Shown: positions 15,837-23,205 of the stretch, piece by piece | Layout of the letters: every line of letters starts with the position of its first letter | Position numbering within the stretch: position 1 is the first letter of the stretch | DNA from: a virus | Length of the DNA: 56,472 bases | Strand: one strand, 5' to 3' | Virus record (IMG/VR): IMGVR_UViG_3300032006_000007 | Location: 1 to 56,472 of that record | The notes under the pieces: generated by a model | Database searches by the model: none | The model's input: only the letters and a program-made list of their open reading frames with translations | Told to the model about the DNA's origin: nothing | Translations under genes and position numbers: made by a program

Positions 15837-16687
15837 TTTATATGCACCTGCTGTGGTTTGACACCAATATCTTTAATGAATTTGTCAACATAGATATCCC
15901 CATTAGGTTCTACTTGTGCTAGTACCATTCCAATGTCTGGAGTTGTGCCTGCAACACCACCACGGAAAAGGTGATAGTCAGCAAACTTCCATGCAGGGGT
16001 TATTATCCCATGCCTGTTAACACTTTCATGGTGCCAGAAGTAATGAACATGGCTTCTTACGACCACATCAATCTTACCTAATTTGTCATCTTCGAAGTGC
16101 ATATTAGCCATCTCTCTTGCTAGAGCAGTTGACCTATATGCCATGGACTTTGAATAACCTATATGATGTGAGAAGTTGAATACTTTACCATACACATTAA
16201 CCATAGCATAAGCATCAGTATAGCCAGAACCTCCCCATGGTTTAGCACGGATTGCTCCCATTCTATCTGCTAATATCTCTTCAATATTAGTGCCGTCTAC
16301 AGTTGTATGATAATTAGAACCTCTTACAAGTAGAACTTTATCTCTACTTATTAGACTGTCTAATTTCATGAAGTCTTGCATTCCATCTTCTAGGTTTGTA
16401 GTCCAAGATTGTTGCCCCAAATTCTTTTTGTTGGCTCCATCTACTGGTTCACCATTGTAGACCATCAAGTCAACTTTACCATACTTATCTTTTACATCTG
16501 CTGCAACATCTTTCCAAGCCTGATTCAAACCTTTCTGCAAACCTGTTAGTTTCATAGTTTGGTCTAACTCAGAGTTGTAAGGTGTGTCGGAACAGACAGC
16601 CATCCGTGACATATCATGTATGTCTGATGCCATAAGTACAGTCTTTGACGACTTACTTCTACCGGTGATTCCCTTTAGTCTACTCAT
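15833..16687 (-). CDS. Calcineurin-like metallophosphoesterase
   Basis: 284 residues. Metal-ligand motifs in order: DIHD (22-25), VYNGEPVDG (76-84, where GD is usual, so the bridging Asp is Glu80), GSNYH (123-127, GNH-type), FSHH (near 172) and SHVHYF (near 212). The family cleaves phosphodiesters or phosphomonoesters with two metals; phage members are often of unknown substrate. The D-to-E change may alter activity. Leaderless start behind ATATAAAC at 16712-16719. Confidence 0.75.
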   Translation of the reverse strand: MSRLKGITGRSKSSKTVLMASDIHDMSRMAVCSDTPYNSELDQTMKLTGLQKGLNQAWKDVAADVKDKYGKVDLMVYNGEPVDGANKKNLGQQSWTTNLEDGMQDFMKLDSLISRDKVLLVRGSNYHTTVDGTNIEEILADRMGAIRAKPWGGSGYTDAYAMVNVYGKVFNFSHHIGYSKSMAYRSTALAREMANMHFEDDKLGKIDVVVRSHVHYFWHHESVNRHGIITPAWKFADYHLFRGGVAGTTPDIGMVLAQVEPNGDIYVDKFIKDIGVKPQQVHIK

Positions 16688-16705
16688 TACCAGTCTGAGA
16701 AAACA

Positions 16706-17017
16706 TTACTCATATAAACCTTTGTATTCTTCAACTTCTGTTGACTTTGCTGTTTTTGCTTTCGCTTTTCTTTTTCTTAAAAACTCTGTAAATTGTTTTC
16801 TATGTTCATATGAATCTGACAAATGCCAAGGACAAGGTTCTGCTAAATTATATCTACCACCACATTCATTACATCCTTCTGTTGTACATTCTAACCATAT
16901 GTTTTTTAACTTAGAATTTACCTTATCTCTATAAGAGTATGTTGCATAGTAATTATAATCCTTTACATTTTTTGAGTATAGTTTCCACTTACCATTAGGT
17001 TGTTTCTGCCACTTCAT
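16706..17017 (-). CDS. Hypothetical Cys-containing basic protein
   Basis: 103 residues. An N-terminal beta-like half (WKLYSKNVKDYNYYATYSYRD) precedes CTTEGCNECGG…CPWH, a likely zinc site, and a Lys-rich helical tail. ATG 17017 overlaps the stop of the upstream zinc-ribbon ORF (TAATG), preferred over TTG 17023. No family recognised. Confidence 0.6.
   Translation of the reverse strand: MKWQKQPNGKWKLYSKNVKDYNYYATYSYRDKVNSKLKNIWLECTTEGCNECGGRYNLAEPCPWHLSDSYEHRKQFTEFLRKRKAKAKTAKSTEVEEYKGLYE
16712..16719 (-). promoter_or_regulatory. TATA box for phosphoesterase operon
   Basis: GTTTATAT on the minus strand, 25-32 nt before ATG 16687, located inside the 3' end of the upstream gene. Confidence 0.6.
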
Positions 17018-17136
17018 TACCAAGTGCTCCCCTTATCAGAACAATCCATCTCTGCACCACAGTTAGGACATCTTAAATGACAAGCACTAAGTTCACCCAT
17101 CTCCCAATCACATCTCGGGCACTTTTGTTTTACCAT
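17017..17136 (-). CDS. Double-knuckle zinc-ribbon mini-protein (39 aa)
   Basis: 39 residues: CPRC near residue 6 and CPNC near 23 plus H/C in between, a compact rubredoxin-type ribbon. ATG 17136 has AATATAAG at -24 to -31 (17160-17167), and the stop shares a base with the next ATG. An overlapping 33-residue ORF at 17108-17209 starts upstream and could be a further gene. Confidence 0.55.
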   Translation of the reverse strand: MVKQKCPRCDWEMGELSACHLRCPNCGAEMDCSDKGSTW

Positions 17137-17159
17137 GCTTACGTAATTTCTTCCTCATT

Positions 17160-17167
17160 AATATAAG
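17160..17167 (-). promoter_or_regulatory. TATA box for zinc-ribbon gene
   Basis: CTTATATT on the minus strand, 24-31 nt before ATG 17136. Confidence 0.55.
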
Positions 17168-17211
17168 TCTTTCGAAAATAGAATCAACATCATCACATTC
17201 TAATGCCATAA

Positions 17212-17220
17212 TAAAAAAAA
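17212..17220 (-). terminator. U-tract terminator
   Basis: A run of eight T on the minus strand, 15-22 nt after the stop of the 17235-17567 gene. Archaeal RNA polymerase terminates at such T-tracts. Confidence 0.45.
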
Positions 17221-17234
17221 GAAGATTGAAGTAT

Positions 17235-17567
17235 TTATTGTTTTGGTGGGAACATAGAAAGTGCTAGCATGATTCTGCCTGTACCTTCAGCTTCCTTCTC
17301 AACAACATATACATCAAGTCCGTCAGATGCATCTTTCGATACACATTTCTCTACGACATCGTTCCAGTATTCAGATTTAGCTTGACCAATAACTGTTTTT
17401 CCAAAGGAATGTCTAAGTCCTTCAGTAGTTTTAATCTCTACTATATCTGAGCCTAGTGACTCAACGTGTCTAACGCTGAATCCTTGTACTGTGAATTTAT
17501 CTCCCGATTTAATAGCAACGCTATTCTGGAAAGAACCTTCAATGTCCACGACTTCTGATACGTTCAT
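17235..17567 (-). CDS. Hypothetical beta-rich protein
   Basis: 110 residues, one Cys, alternating hydrophobic pattern (DKFTVQGFSVRHVESLGSDIVEIKTTEG) typical of a small beta-barrel, perhaps OB-like. No motif is diagnostic; ssDNA binding is only a thought prompted by its early-type promoter. Leaderless: AATATAAA at 17591-17598 is 24-31 nt upstream. Confidence 0.6.
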   Translation of the reverse strand: MNVSEVVDIEGSFQNSVAIKSGDKFTVQGFSVRHVESLGSDIVEIKTTEGLRHSFGKTVIGQAKSEYWNDVVEKCVSKDASDGLDVYVVEKEAEGTGRIMLALSMFPPKQ

Positions 17568-17590
17568 TGTATTAGTAGAAATAGATACCT

Positions 17591-17598
17591 AATATAAA
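17591..17598 (-). promoter_or_regulatory. TATA box
   Basis: AGGTTTATATTAGG on the minus strand, the clearest copy of the early-type promoter; 24-31 nt before ATG 17567. Confidence 0.65.
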
Positions 17599-17599
17599 C

Positions 17600-18007
17600 C
17601 TACTCTTTTGTCAAGTGACAAACAGATAATAGTTGGTCTGTAATTTTAGAACGGATTTGTCCAAAGGTATGTGTCTCCTCATCTAGTTTAGGGTACAACG
17701 ACTTTGTCATATGGTGTGCTGTTACAAGACATTGTAAAACCATTTCGGCACATTGTTTAACACCATCAGATACAGGCACATCTGGTATATCCATTTTCAA
17801 ATTAGTGTCTGGCTGAGTATTGAAACTACCTGTTTTTTTATCTTGTGGTTTCCATTCAGATACTTTACCACCTTGTTCATTGAAACATCTTTCTTCTGAA
17901 CAGATTGCTTTTGGTGTCTTTTGATAATATATCTTATCTCCGACCTTCCATTCAGAATCACAATACTGACAGGTTCCTTTGTATTTGGCGTTCATTATAG
18001 AGCCCAT
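17600..18007 (-). CDS. Zinc-ribbon N-terminal protein
   Basis: 135 residues. KGTCQYCDSEWKVGDKIYY…CSEERCF (residues ~10-42) is a C-x2-C…C-x4-C zinc module resembling PARP-type or treble-clef fingers in phage proteins that bind nicked or structured DNA; the rest is helical. Function unknown. ATG 18007 lies 22-29 nt from AATATAAA, leaderless. Confidence 0.6.
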   Translation of the reverse strand: MGSIMNAKYKGTCQYCDSEWKVGDKIYYQKTPKAICSEERCFNEQGGKVSEWKPQDKKTGSFNTQPDTNLKMDIPDVPVSDGVKQCAEMVLQCLVTAHHMTKSLYPKLDEETHTFGQIRSKITDQLLSVCHLTKE

Positions 18008-18067
18008 ATCTAATCATTAATATAGCCAAATATAAATCTTTATATTACATAAAAATTGATAAAAAGA
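18008..18067. promoter_or_regulatory. Symmetric divergent promoter
   Basis: AATATAAA-TC-TTTATATT (18029-18046) is a perfect 8+8 inverted repeat giving a TATA box in each direction. Its centre (18037.5) is exactly 30.5 nt from ATG 18007 (-) and from GTG 18068 (+). This symmetry decides the GTG start. Confidence 0.7.
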
Positions 18068-18913
18068 GTGAACATATTAAGAATAGTATCTATAGTATTG
18101 ATAGTATTTTCATTATGCACACTATCCACAGTATCTTTACTAAATGCTTATGCACAATATCCAGATGAGGGAAGTGATAGATATGAATATCTTGGTATAA
18201 GACATGATAAAAATCCACACGTTTGTTTGTTTGAACCAAACCCAACTTACATTGATTGGGATTATTGGTTAGAAGTAGAGAAGGTTTCTCATCAAGCCAT
18301 ACTTGATTGGCAAACAGAAATGACAGAATTTTTACCAGAAGGAGATTGGACTTTAACTATACATTCAACGGTTCCTTACGTTGAACATTGGAATAAAATC
18401 CCTGATGATTATAGGCATTGTAATATTTTCTTAACGTTTGAAGCATGGAATGATGATGAAGATAAGGCTTTAGGTTATACAGGTATTGATTTTTCTAAGA
18501 GTTCTCATAAATTTACATTCATAGTTGTGTTCTTACAAGCAGTAAACAACACTGCTTTATCATTGAATTTTGGTGATGGTTATAAAGATCCAGAATCAGG
18601 TTTGACCAAGTTTGAAATAAATCTTGAAAGACAACCTCTACCAATTCAAACTGTATATAATATAGTCCTACATGAATTAGGTCATGGATTAGGATTAGGT
18701 CATTATGAATCTGCTTATCCAAACGGTCTTGAACGTTCTACTATGACACCAAGTTTAAAACCATTTTCAGATGATGCATTTGGAATTAAAATTACAGATA
18801 AATTTATGCTTGGATATCTTTATGGCACAGACGGTTATGGTAAACCACAGCCAATATGGATAGATGACTATTGTTTGTTTGAACATGGCATAAAAGTGAT
18901 TGGTTGTTATTAA
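18068..18913 (+). CDS. Secreted matrixin-like zinc metalloprotease
   Basis: 281 residues. Signal peptide at residues ~1-29 (hydrophobic core IVSIVLIVFSLCTL, cleavage near NAYA|Q). Catalytic motif HELGHGLGLGH (202-212) with Met-turn residue in STMTP (M226) identifies a metzincin of matrixin type. It would act outside the cell or in the envelope, possibly on host S-layer or surface proteins during entry or exit. GTG 18068 chosen from promoter symmetry; TTG 18056 in frame is the alternative. It is set apart from structural genes, with its own promoter. Confidence 0.8.
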   Translation: MNILRIVSIVLIVFSLCTLSTVSLLNAYAQYPDEGSDRYEYLGIRHDKNPHVCLFEPNPTYIDWDYWLEVEKVSHQAILDWQTEMTEFLPEGDWTLTIHSTVPYVEHWNKIPDDYRHCNIFLTFEAWNDDEDKALGYTGIDFSKSSHKFTFIVVFLQAVNNTALSLNFGDGYKDPESGLTKFEINLERQPLPIQTVYNIVLHELGHGLGLGHYESAYPNGLERSTMTPSLKPFSDDAFGIKITDKFMLGYLYGTDGYGKPQPIWIDDYCLFEHGIKVIGCY

Positions 18914-18915
18914 GA

Positions 18916-18924
18916 CTTATATAT
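18916..18924 (+). promoter_or_regulatory. TATA box
   Basis: CTTATATAT, 21-29 nt before ATG 18945, just after the protease stop. Confidence 0.6.
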
Positions 18925-18944
18925 GTGTAGTTTTATAGGTTGAT

Positions 18945-19199
18945 ATGGCACGAAGAAAAGTTGGTAATTCACACACCACAATAAGTGTACGTTGGGAAGA
19001 TAAAGAAAAACTTAGACGACACGCCAAACTAGTTAAGAAAACAAAGAATGGTGATATGTATGAAAGTGATTCAGTTTTATTCCAAAGGATATTAGATTAT
19101 TACAACGAAAATAATCCTACATCAGAGAGCCCAAAGGCTACATATCCTCAAGGACAAACCCAGCAAAATTCCTCTCCCGAGGAACCCACTTCAGTTTAA
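18945..19199 (+). CDS. Ribbon-helix-helix-type regulator
   Basis: 84 residues. Basic N-terminus, TTISVRWEDKEKLRRHAKLV strand-helix and ESDSVLFQRILDYYNENN second helix fit CopG/RHH DNA-binding proteins; the C-terminal 25 residues are a Ser/Pro/Gln-rich tail that runs over the convergent RNase H gene (3' overlap of 62 nt). Leaderless. Confidence 0.6.
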   Translation: MARRKVGNSHTTISVRWEDKEKLRRHAKLVKKTKNGDMYESDSVLFQRILDYYNENNPTSESPKATYPQGQTQQNSSPEEPTSV

Positions 19200-19494
19200 T
19201 ATTATCTGAAAACTTATCCCTACATTTTTTATACAAAGGTAATAGTTTTTCAGTAGTAACTCTCCACCCACCATTAACCTGATTTACTATTAGTTTTGAA
19301 TCAGAATGTATGGTTATTTCTTCTGTATAATTTCTATTTTTAATATATTCTAATGCATATATTAGGGCAAGATACTCTAACTCATTATTTGTTAAGTCAC
19401 CCGTTCTCGTTTTAACGGTTGTTAAATCTTTTGATCTATCTACAAGACATATTCTAGAACCTCTTGTACCACCATCTACGTAGATATTAATCAC
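19138..19494 (-). CDS. rnhA: Type I RNase H
   Basis: 118 residues. IYVDGGTRG (catalytic Asp), NNELEYLALIYALEYI (catalytic Glu), IHSDSKLIVNQVNG (catalytic Asp) and WVPRERNFAGFVLE, the C-terminal segment of the RNase HI fold in which the fourth acidic residue is replaced by an AGxxLE form seen in some archaeal/bacterial relatives. It removes RNA from RNA-DNA hybrids such as primers. GTG start with GTATAAAG at 19518-19525, and 8-nt overlap with the upstream 46-aa gene. Confidence 0.8.
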   Translation of the reverse strand: MINIYVDGGTRGSRICLVDRSKDLTTVKTRTGDLTNNELEYLALIYALEYIKNRNYTEEITIHSDSKLIVNQVNGGWRVTTEKLLPLYKKCRDKFSDNIKLKWVPRERNFAGFVLEDM

Positions 19495-19627
19495 TAGATG
19501 GTTTTGGATTCTTTGATGTATAAAGTTTCCTACATTCGTTACTACAGTAGATTCTTTGTCTGCCCTTATACCTCCATGGTAATGTGGCGTTACACTCTAT
19601 ACAGTGTTTGGGTTCATCTCGTCTCAT
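19487..19627 (-). CDS. Zinc mini-protein (46 aa)
   Basis: 46 basic residues with CIEC and YCSNECRK, the same C-x2-C…YCS-x2-CR module as in the multi-finger protein at 5242. ATG 19627 has TATTTAAA (19651-19658) 24-31 nt upstream; overlaps the RNase H start by 8 nt. Confidence 0.6.
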   Translation of the reverse strand: MRRDEPKHCIECNATLPWRYKGRQRIYCSNECRKLYTSKNPKPSSD

Positions 19628-19650
19628 ATAAAAAGGTATTGCTTTTAATG

Positions 19651-19658
19651 TATTTAAA
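19651..19658 (-). promoter_or_regulatory. TATA box (TTTAAATA type)
   Basis: TTTAAATA on the minus strand, 24-31 nt before ATG 19627. Confidence 0.55.
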
Positions 19659-19661
19659 GGT

Positions 19662-20795
19662 TTACTCTTCTTTTTCTTCTTCTTGTGTGTATCTTATGCC
19701 CCATGTGTTAACATTGACATCATTGAATTTCTTTGTTTTGTATGGTTTAACATCTGAATAAACAAAGTTTGCTGCTCCTTGTGTAGCAGTTGTTGCACTA
19801 CCACTAGAGGTTGAACCAACATCTTTCTTTTTTCCAGTTGCCGGATCTATATCTGCACCATCATCTTTTGTTTCTGGTTTTAATTCTTCGTGTTTAAATT
19901 GTTCTGGTTTCTCATCATGTGTTTGTCCTTCATAATCTTCAGTTGCATCTACTTGTCTTGATACATTACCTGAAATTCCTACAAATGGTCTTCCTCCTAC
20001 ATTACCTAATGCTGTATCTTCAACATCAGATTTGTCTTGGAAGTTACCAGTTCTAGCATGGTCTTTGGTTTCTGATTCTTTTGTTTCACCTTGTTCATAT
20101 GTGAATCCTTCTTTAGTTAAGACATCTTTTAATTCTTGTGGCATTTCTCTCCATGATTTTGAAATAAATCTAGGTGAAGGTACTCTAGCTGATGCTAAAA
20201 CATTCTCTCTTTCCTCATAATCCATGGAATCCCATGTCTTATTTACTATAATATCTTTAACGTAAAACGTCTCATTAATATGAATATCTTCAATTGTGCC
20301 ATCATCTTTGGCTACTGTAATATATGAACCACCCATTTTTACAACTACTCCTCTACCATTATCTACGCCATTTTGATAATAATGGATTTCATCTCCTATC
20401 TGTGTGGTTGCTATTTTGTTTAAGTCAGCCATTCTATTACTCTTTTTTGCAGGTCGCCCTATATAAGTTTCACCCTCAACGTCTTCATTAGGTTCTGATT
20501 GGTTAAACGCAGGTGCTAAATCACCATAACCATTTCCATCTTTCTCTACTTCTTCTTCTGGATCTTTCTCTACTTCTTCATTAGGGTTTTCTACTGGTTC
20601 AGACTCTGTTGATCTGAATGTTGGTTTAGGATTAGACCACCTAGATAACTCTTGATGTCCTACTTCATCTGGATCCATATTACCTGCTGGCATGAATACA
20701 CTTCGACCACCAACAGTCTGCCATTTTCCAGATTCACCTGTTGCAGGGTGTGCAATAGATGGATGTCTCCATGGTTTTGTTTTCTCTTCTACCAT
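19662..20795 (-). CDS. Acidic virion- or packaging-associated hypothetical protein
   Basis: 377 residues, low-complexity acidic stretches (ENPNEEVEKDPEEEVEKD), a compact beta segment near residues 130-175 (IGDEIHYYQNGVDNGRGVVV…YITV) resembling an SH3/KOW-like barrel, and a disordered C-terminus. The N-terminus (KPWRHPSIAHPATGE) looks structural. Adjacent to the terminase, so a head-assembly role is possible. ATG 20795 chosen because TATTTAAA lies 22-29 nt upstream; GTG 20804 also in frame. Confidence 0.55.
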   Translation of the reverse strand: MVEEKTKPWRHPSIAHPATGESGKWQTVGGRSVFMPAGNMDPDEVGHQELSRWSNPKPTFRSTESEPVENPNEEVEKDPEEEVEKDGNGYGDLAPAFNQSEPNEDVEGETYIGRPAKKSNRMADLNKIATTQIGDEIHYYQNGVDNGRGVVVKMGGSYITVAKDDGTIEDIHINETFYVKDIIVNKTWDSMDYEERENVLASARVPSPRFISKSWREMPQELKDVLTKEGFTYEQGETKESETKDHARTGNFQDKSDVEDTALGNVGGRPFVGISGNVSRQVDATEDYEGQTHDEKPEQFKHEELKPETKDDGADIDPATGKKKDVGSTSSGSATTATQGAANFVYSDVKPYKTKKFNDVNVNTWGIRYTQEEEKEE

Positions 20796-20816
20796 ATATA
20801 TCACTAATGTGTTTAA

Positions 20817-20824
20817 TATTTAAA
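20817..20824 (-). promoter_or_regulatory. TATA box (TTTAAATA type)
   Basis: TTTAAATA on the minus strand, 22-29 nt before ATG 20795. Confidence 0.55.
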
Positions 20825-20826
20825 GT

Positions 20827-22209
20827 TTAACCAAATAAAGCCTTCTTGAGACCTTCACCTACGTCTAAAGCGAACCAACCATCACCACCTTGAACTGCTC
20901 TACAGGCTAAAACAAGGCTATCAGGGTAGTCATCATGCTCATCTGATTTAATCTTCATAATTCCAGTTTCAGTATATTCTCTTCTCAAATAGGACAATTG
21001 ATAAACCAACTTATTAACATCCTTTAGAGTGATTCTTTTATTCTCAAATAGTAATCTAAGATTCTTATACATATCAGCCTTTTCTTGTAGTGTAAACATA
21101 ACCCCTCTAGCAGGTAAACCACGCTCCCGTGCCAAATCTATAAGACCACCACCCAATCCAGTTTCGTCTACATATACAGTTTCTACTTTATAATCTCTAC
21201 AAAATTCACCCATTCTTCCACATACATCTACCACATTAGATTGTGATTCTGCTTCTACGTGTTCAACAAACACATGATCATCATCGTCAACACCTACCAC
21301 AGTGTATACAGTTTCATCTCTTCCAGTACGTGCAACGTCAACTCCCATATAATATCTTGGTCTACCTTTAGGACTCTTATCATTAACAGCATCTTGTATT
21401 AATGAGTTAGGAATTAATGCATCACCTATATCTAGGAACTCACCTTCAACTTCTTGAACATACTCTTCTCTTGTTAATTTTTTAATCTCCTCAATAAATG
21501 TAGGATCTTCTTGTACAAGTGGGTTATCAGTTGACTTTACATGGAACTCTGTCCACATACCATCAGGGTTAGCAGGTCTTGCATTCTGACACGCTTCATA
21601 AAAATAACCTGATTTACTAAACGGTGTTGAAGTTAACCAAACTCTTGCTTGTGTAGCCATACCAGAAGGTAAGAACGCTCTAAGTATTTCTGTTTTAATG
21701 AAAGAACATTCGTCAGCTATAATTACGTGTGGAGAATAACCTCTCAGTGACACACCAGTTTCACCTGTTGCTCTTGTTACTATACGTGTCATGCCTGTTT
21801 GGTCTAAATATTTTACCCACATCTCTGTCTGTGTATTTCTAACTATGTAGCCTTTCAGAAACTCATTATTTATGATAAGACTTCTAATTCTATCAAACAT
21901 GATTGTTGCCTGATTTTGTGTAGGTGCAGCAATTACTATGGTACATTCTTCTTTTACTGTTTTCAACATTAAAGGTGCAAAGAAAGCAAAGTGTACTGTT
22001 TTAACAGCAGTTGACATTGTTTTACCTACCTGTCTGCCTGATCTATAGACTATAAATCTGTCTTGGCAGTTAACATATTTCTGATTATACTCAAATAATT
22101 TATGGTCTAAGAATATCTCAGAAAATTTACTAGGATTTGTTACACATTCTGCTACTACCTTGACAAAATTTTCTCTGTCTTTCAGGTCTTCCATTGTGGT
22201 TCTAGGCAT
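20827..22209 (-). CDS. terL: Terminase large subunit
   Basis: 460 residues. ATPase: Walker A RSGRQVGKT (56-64), Walker B VIIADE (162-167), motif III LTSTP (192-196). RNase-H-fold nuclease: GVDVARTGRDET with Asp291, VYVDETGLGGG with Asp348, and HDDYPDSLVLA with Asp427/430. It powers DNA packaging and cuts concatemers. ATG 22209 is the true start: it overlaps the stop of a C2H2 gene (TAATG), whereas an upstream in-frame start at 22287 would overlap that gene for 79 nt. Confidence 0.93.
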   Translation of the reverse strand: MPRTTMEDLKDRENFVKVVAECVTNPSKFSEIFLDHKLFEYNQKYVNCQDRFIVYRSGRQVGKTMSTAVKTVHFAFFAPLMLKTVKEECTIVIAAPTQNQATIMFDRIRSLIINNEFLKGYIVRNTQTEMWVKYLDQTGMTRIVTRATGETGVSLRGYSPHVIIADECSFIKTEILRAFLPSGMATQARVWLTSTPFSKSGYFYEACQNARPANPDGMWTEFHVKSTDNPLVQEDPTFIEEIKKLTREEYVQEVEGEFLDIGDALIPNSLIQDAVNDKSPKGRPRYYMGVDVARTGRDETVYTVVGVDDDDHVFVEHVEAESQSNVVDVCGRMGEFCRDYKVETVYVDETGLGGGLIDLARERGLPARGVMFTLQEKADMYKNLRLLFENKRITLKDVNKLVYQLSYLRREYTETGIMKIKSDEHDDYPDSLVLACRAVQGGDGWFALDVGEGLKKALFG

Positions 22210-22358
22210 TATACTGCCCTCGTATGAGATGCTTTTATATGCTCTATTACTTCTTGAGAGTCTTTGAACCCCCTCTTTCCACACCATATACAGTGCTTTA
22301 TATTATAGATATTGGATTTTTCCCATGATCTTTCATGAAATTCATCAACATCACTCAT
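22209..22358 (-). CDS. C2H2 zinc-finger mini-protein (49 aa)
   Basis: CIWCGKRG…EHIKASH (residues ~23-45) is a C-x2-C-x13-H-x4-H finger. Starts in an 8-nt ATGAGTGA overlap with the preceding gene and ends in TAATG with the terminase gene. Its place just before terL suggests a packaging or regulatory role. Confidence 0.65.
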   Translation of the reverse strand: MSDVDEFHERSWEKSNIYNIKHCIWCGKRGFKDSQEVIEHIKASHTRAV

Positions 22359-22437
22359 CAGTTACTTCATCCCCACAAGTTCTACAGTAGAATTTGAATT
22401 CCTTGAAGAAAAAATTAGGGTGTTTACATTCACTCAT
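22351..22437 (-). CDS. Zinc mini-protein (28 aa)
   Basis: 28 residues: C-x-H near the start, then CRTC; enough ligands for one zinc. ATGAGTGA 8-nt overlaps at both ends with genes already supported, which is the main evidence for translation. Confidence 0.5.
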   Translation of the reverse strand: MSECKHPNFFFKEFKFYCRTCGDEVTDE

Positions 22438-22672
22438 CTTCTACCCACACCCATTTACCTCTGTTATTCATCTTAATTGGTTTCTTTGGCTTTTTCTTAT
22501 TCTTTATCTGGTTTAGAAACATTAGTTGATTGGCTAGCATATATGTTAGTGTAGTTTTTTCAGAACCGGTAGCAGTTTTTAGTTTCTCTTCTATTTCCCT
22601 TACCAGTTTTTCTTGTGCTTCCTCTGGAGGTAGTACAAATTTCTCTCTTTTTAACCAGTCAAATATACCCAT
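22430..22672 (-). CDS. Hypothetical basic helical protein
   Basis: 80 residues: short hydrophobic start MGIFDWLKRE, a coiled-coil-like acidic helix, then a Lys/Pro-rich linker (KNKKKPKKPIK) and WVWVEDE end. Stop and start abut its neighbours. Likely part of the terminase operon; role unknown. Confidence 0.6.
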   Translation of the reverse strand: MGIFDWLKREKFVLPPEEAQEKLVREIEEKLKTATGSEKTTLTYMLANQLMFLNQIKNKKKPKKPIKMNNRGKWVWVEDE

Positions 22673-23188
22673 TTAATCACCACTCTTCTGTGCTTTTATC
22701 TGTCTAAATATATTAGCAATATCCCCTTCTTTATTATATTCTGCCTTTTCTGTTACAACTATCTTTGAGTTCATGTCATTGATAGATTTGACCACATTTA
22801 ATAAAGTATTAATTTCAGATTTAGTGTTTCTATCAGGTATATTACCATCAAGTTTTGATTGTGTTAGAGCCATAAGTACATTTTCAAATGATAGTTTTGC
22901 AATCATATCCATCATTGATTTTAAATCTTCAGGGTTTCTAGTATCAATTTCATTAATGAATTGAACAAAGTCATCTCGTATTCCACAAGCAGCACCAGCT
23001 TCATACTTAGGACATTTTCCATTGCCACCTGTTTCGATTGATCTATAAACACATTGGTCACAGAGAGCAGGGATATTTGCCGTCTTAAAATGTTTTGCAG
23101 CATTGAATTTAGAGAGTGTTTTCCTCTTATCTTCACTAGCAATATATGTACCATCAAGCTTCTTAATCTTAAAGATATCATCTGCCAT
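22673..23188 (-). CDS. Possible terminase small subunit (zinc-containing)
   Basis: 171 residues. An N-terminal Cys module LCDQCVYRS…KCPKYEAGAACGI (residues ~42-70) is followed by helices (FINEIDTRNPEDLKSMM…). I recall similar Cys-led proteins just upstream of large terminases in phages, and this one heads the terL operon. Call rests mainly on position. Start supported by TTAATAAA 22-29 nt upstream. Confidence 0.45.
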   Translation of the reverse strand: MADDIFKIKKLDGTYIASEDKRKTLSKFNAAKHFKTANIPALCDQCVYRSIETGGNGKCPKYEAGAACGIRDDFVQFINEIDTRNPEDLKSMMDMIAKLSFENVLMALTQSKLDGNIPDRNTKSEINTLLNVVKSINDMNSKIVVTEKAEYNKEGDIANIFRQIKAQKSGD

Positions 23189-23205
23189 ATAATAACTGTT
23201 ATATA

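Noticed and set aside
17108-17209. 33-residue ORF upstream of the zinc-ribbon gene
   Set aside because: It overlaps the better supported gene by 29 nt, has only a weak AT-rich element upstream and no motif; kept as a possibility only.
19498-19761. Plus-strand 87-codon ORF
   Set aside because: It is antisense to a 46-aa zinc gene with its own TATA box and to the end of the 19662 gene; composition is that of a shadow frame.
22210-22287. Longer N-terminus of the large terminase
   Set aside because: The extension overlaps a C2H2 gene whose stop is fused to ATG 22209 (TAATG); terminase homology starts after that ATG.
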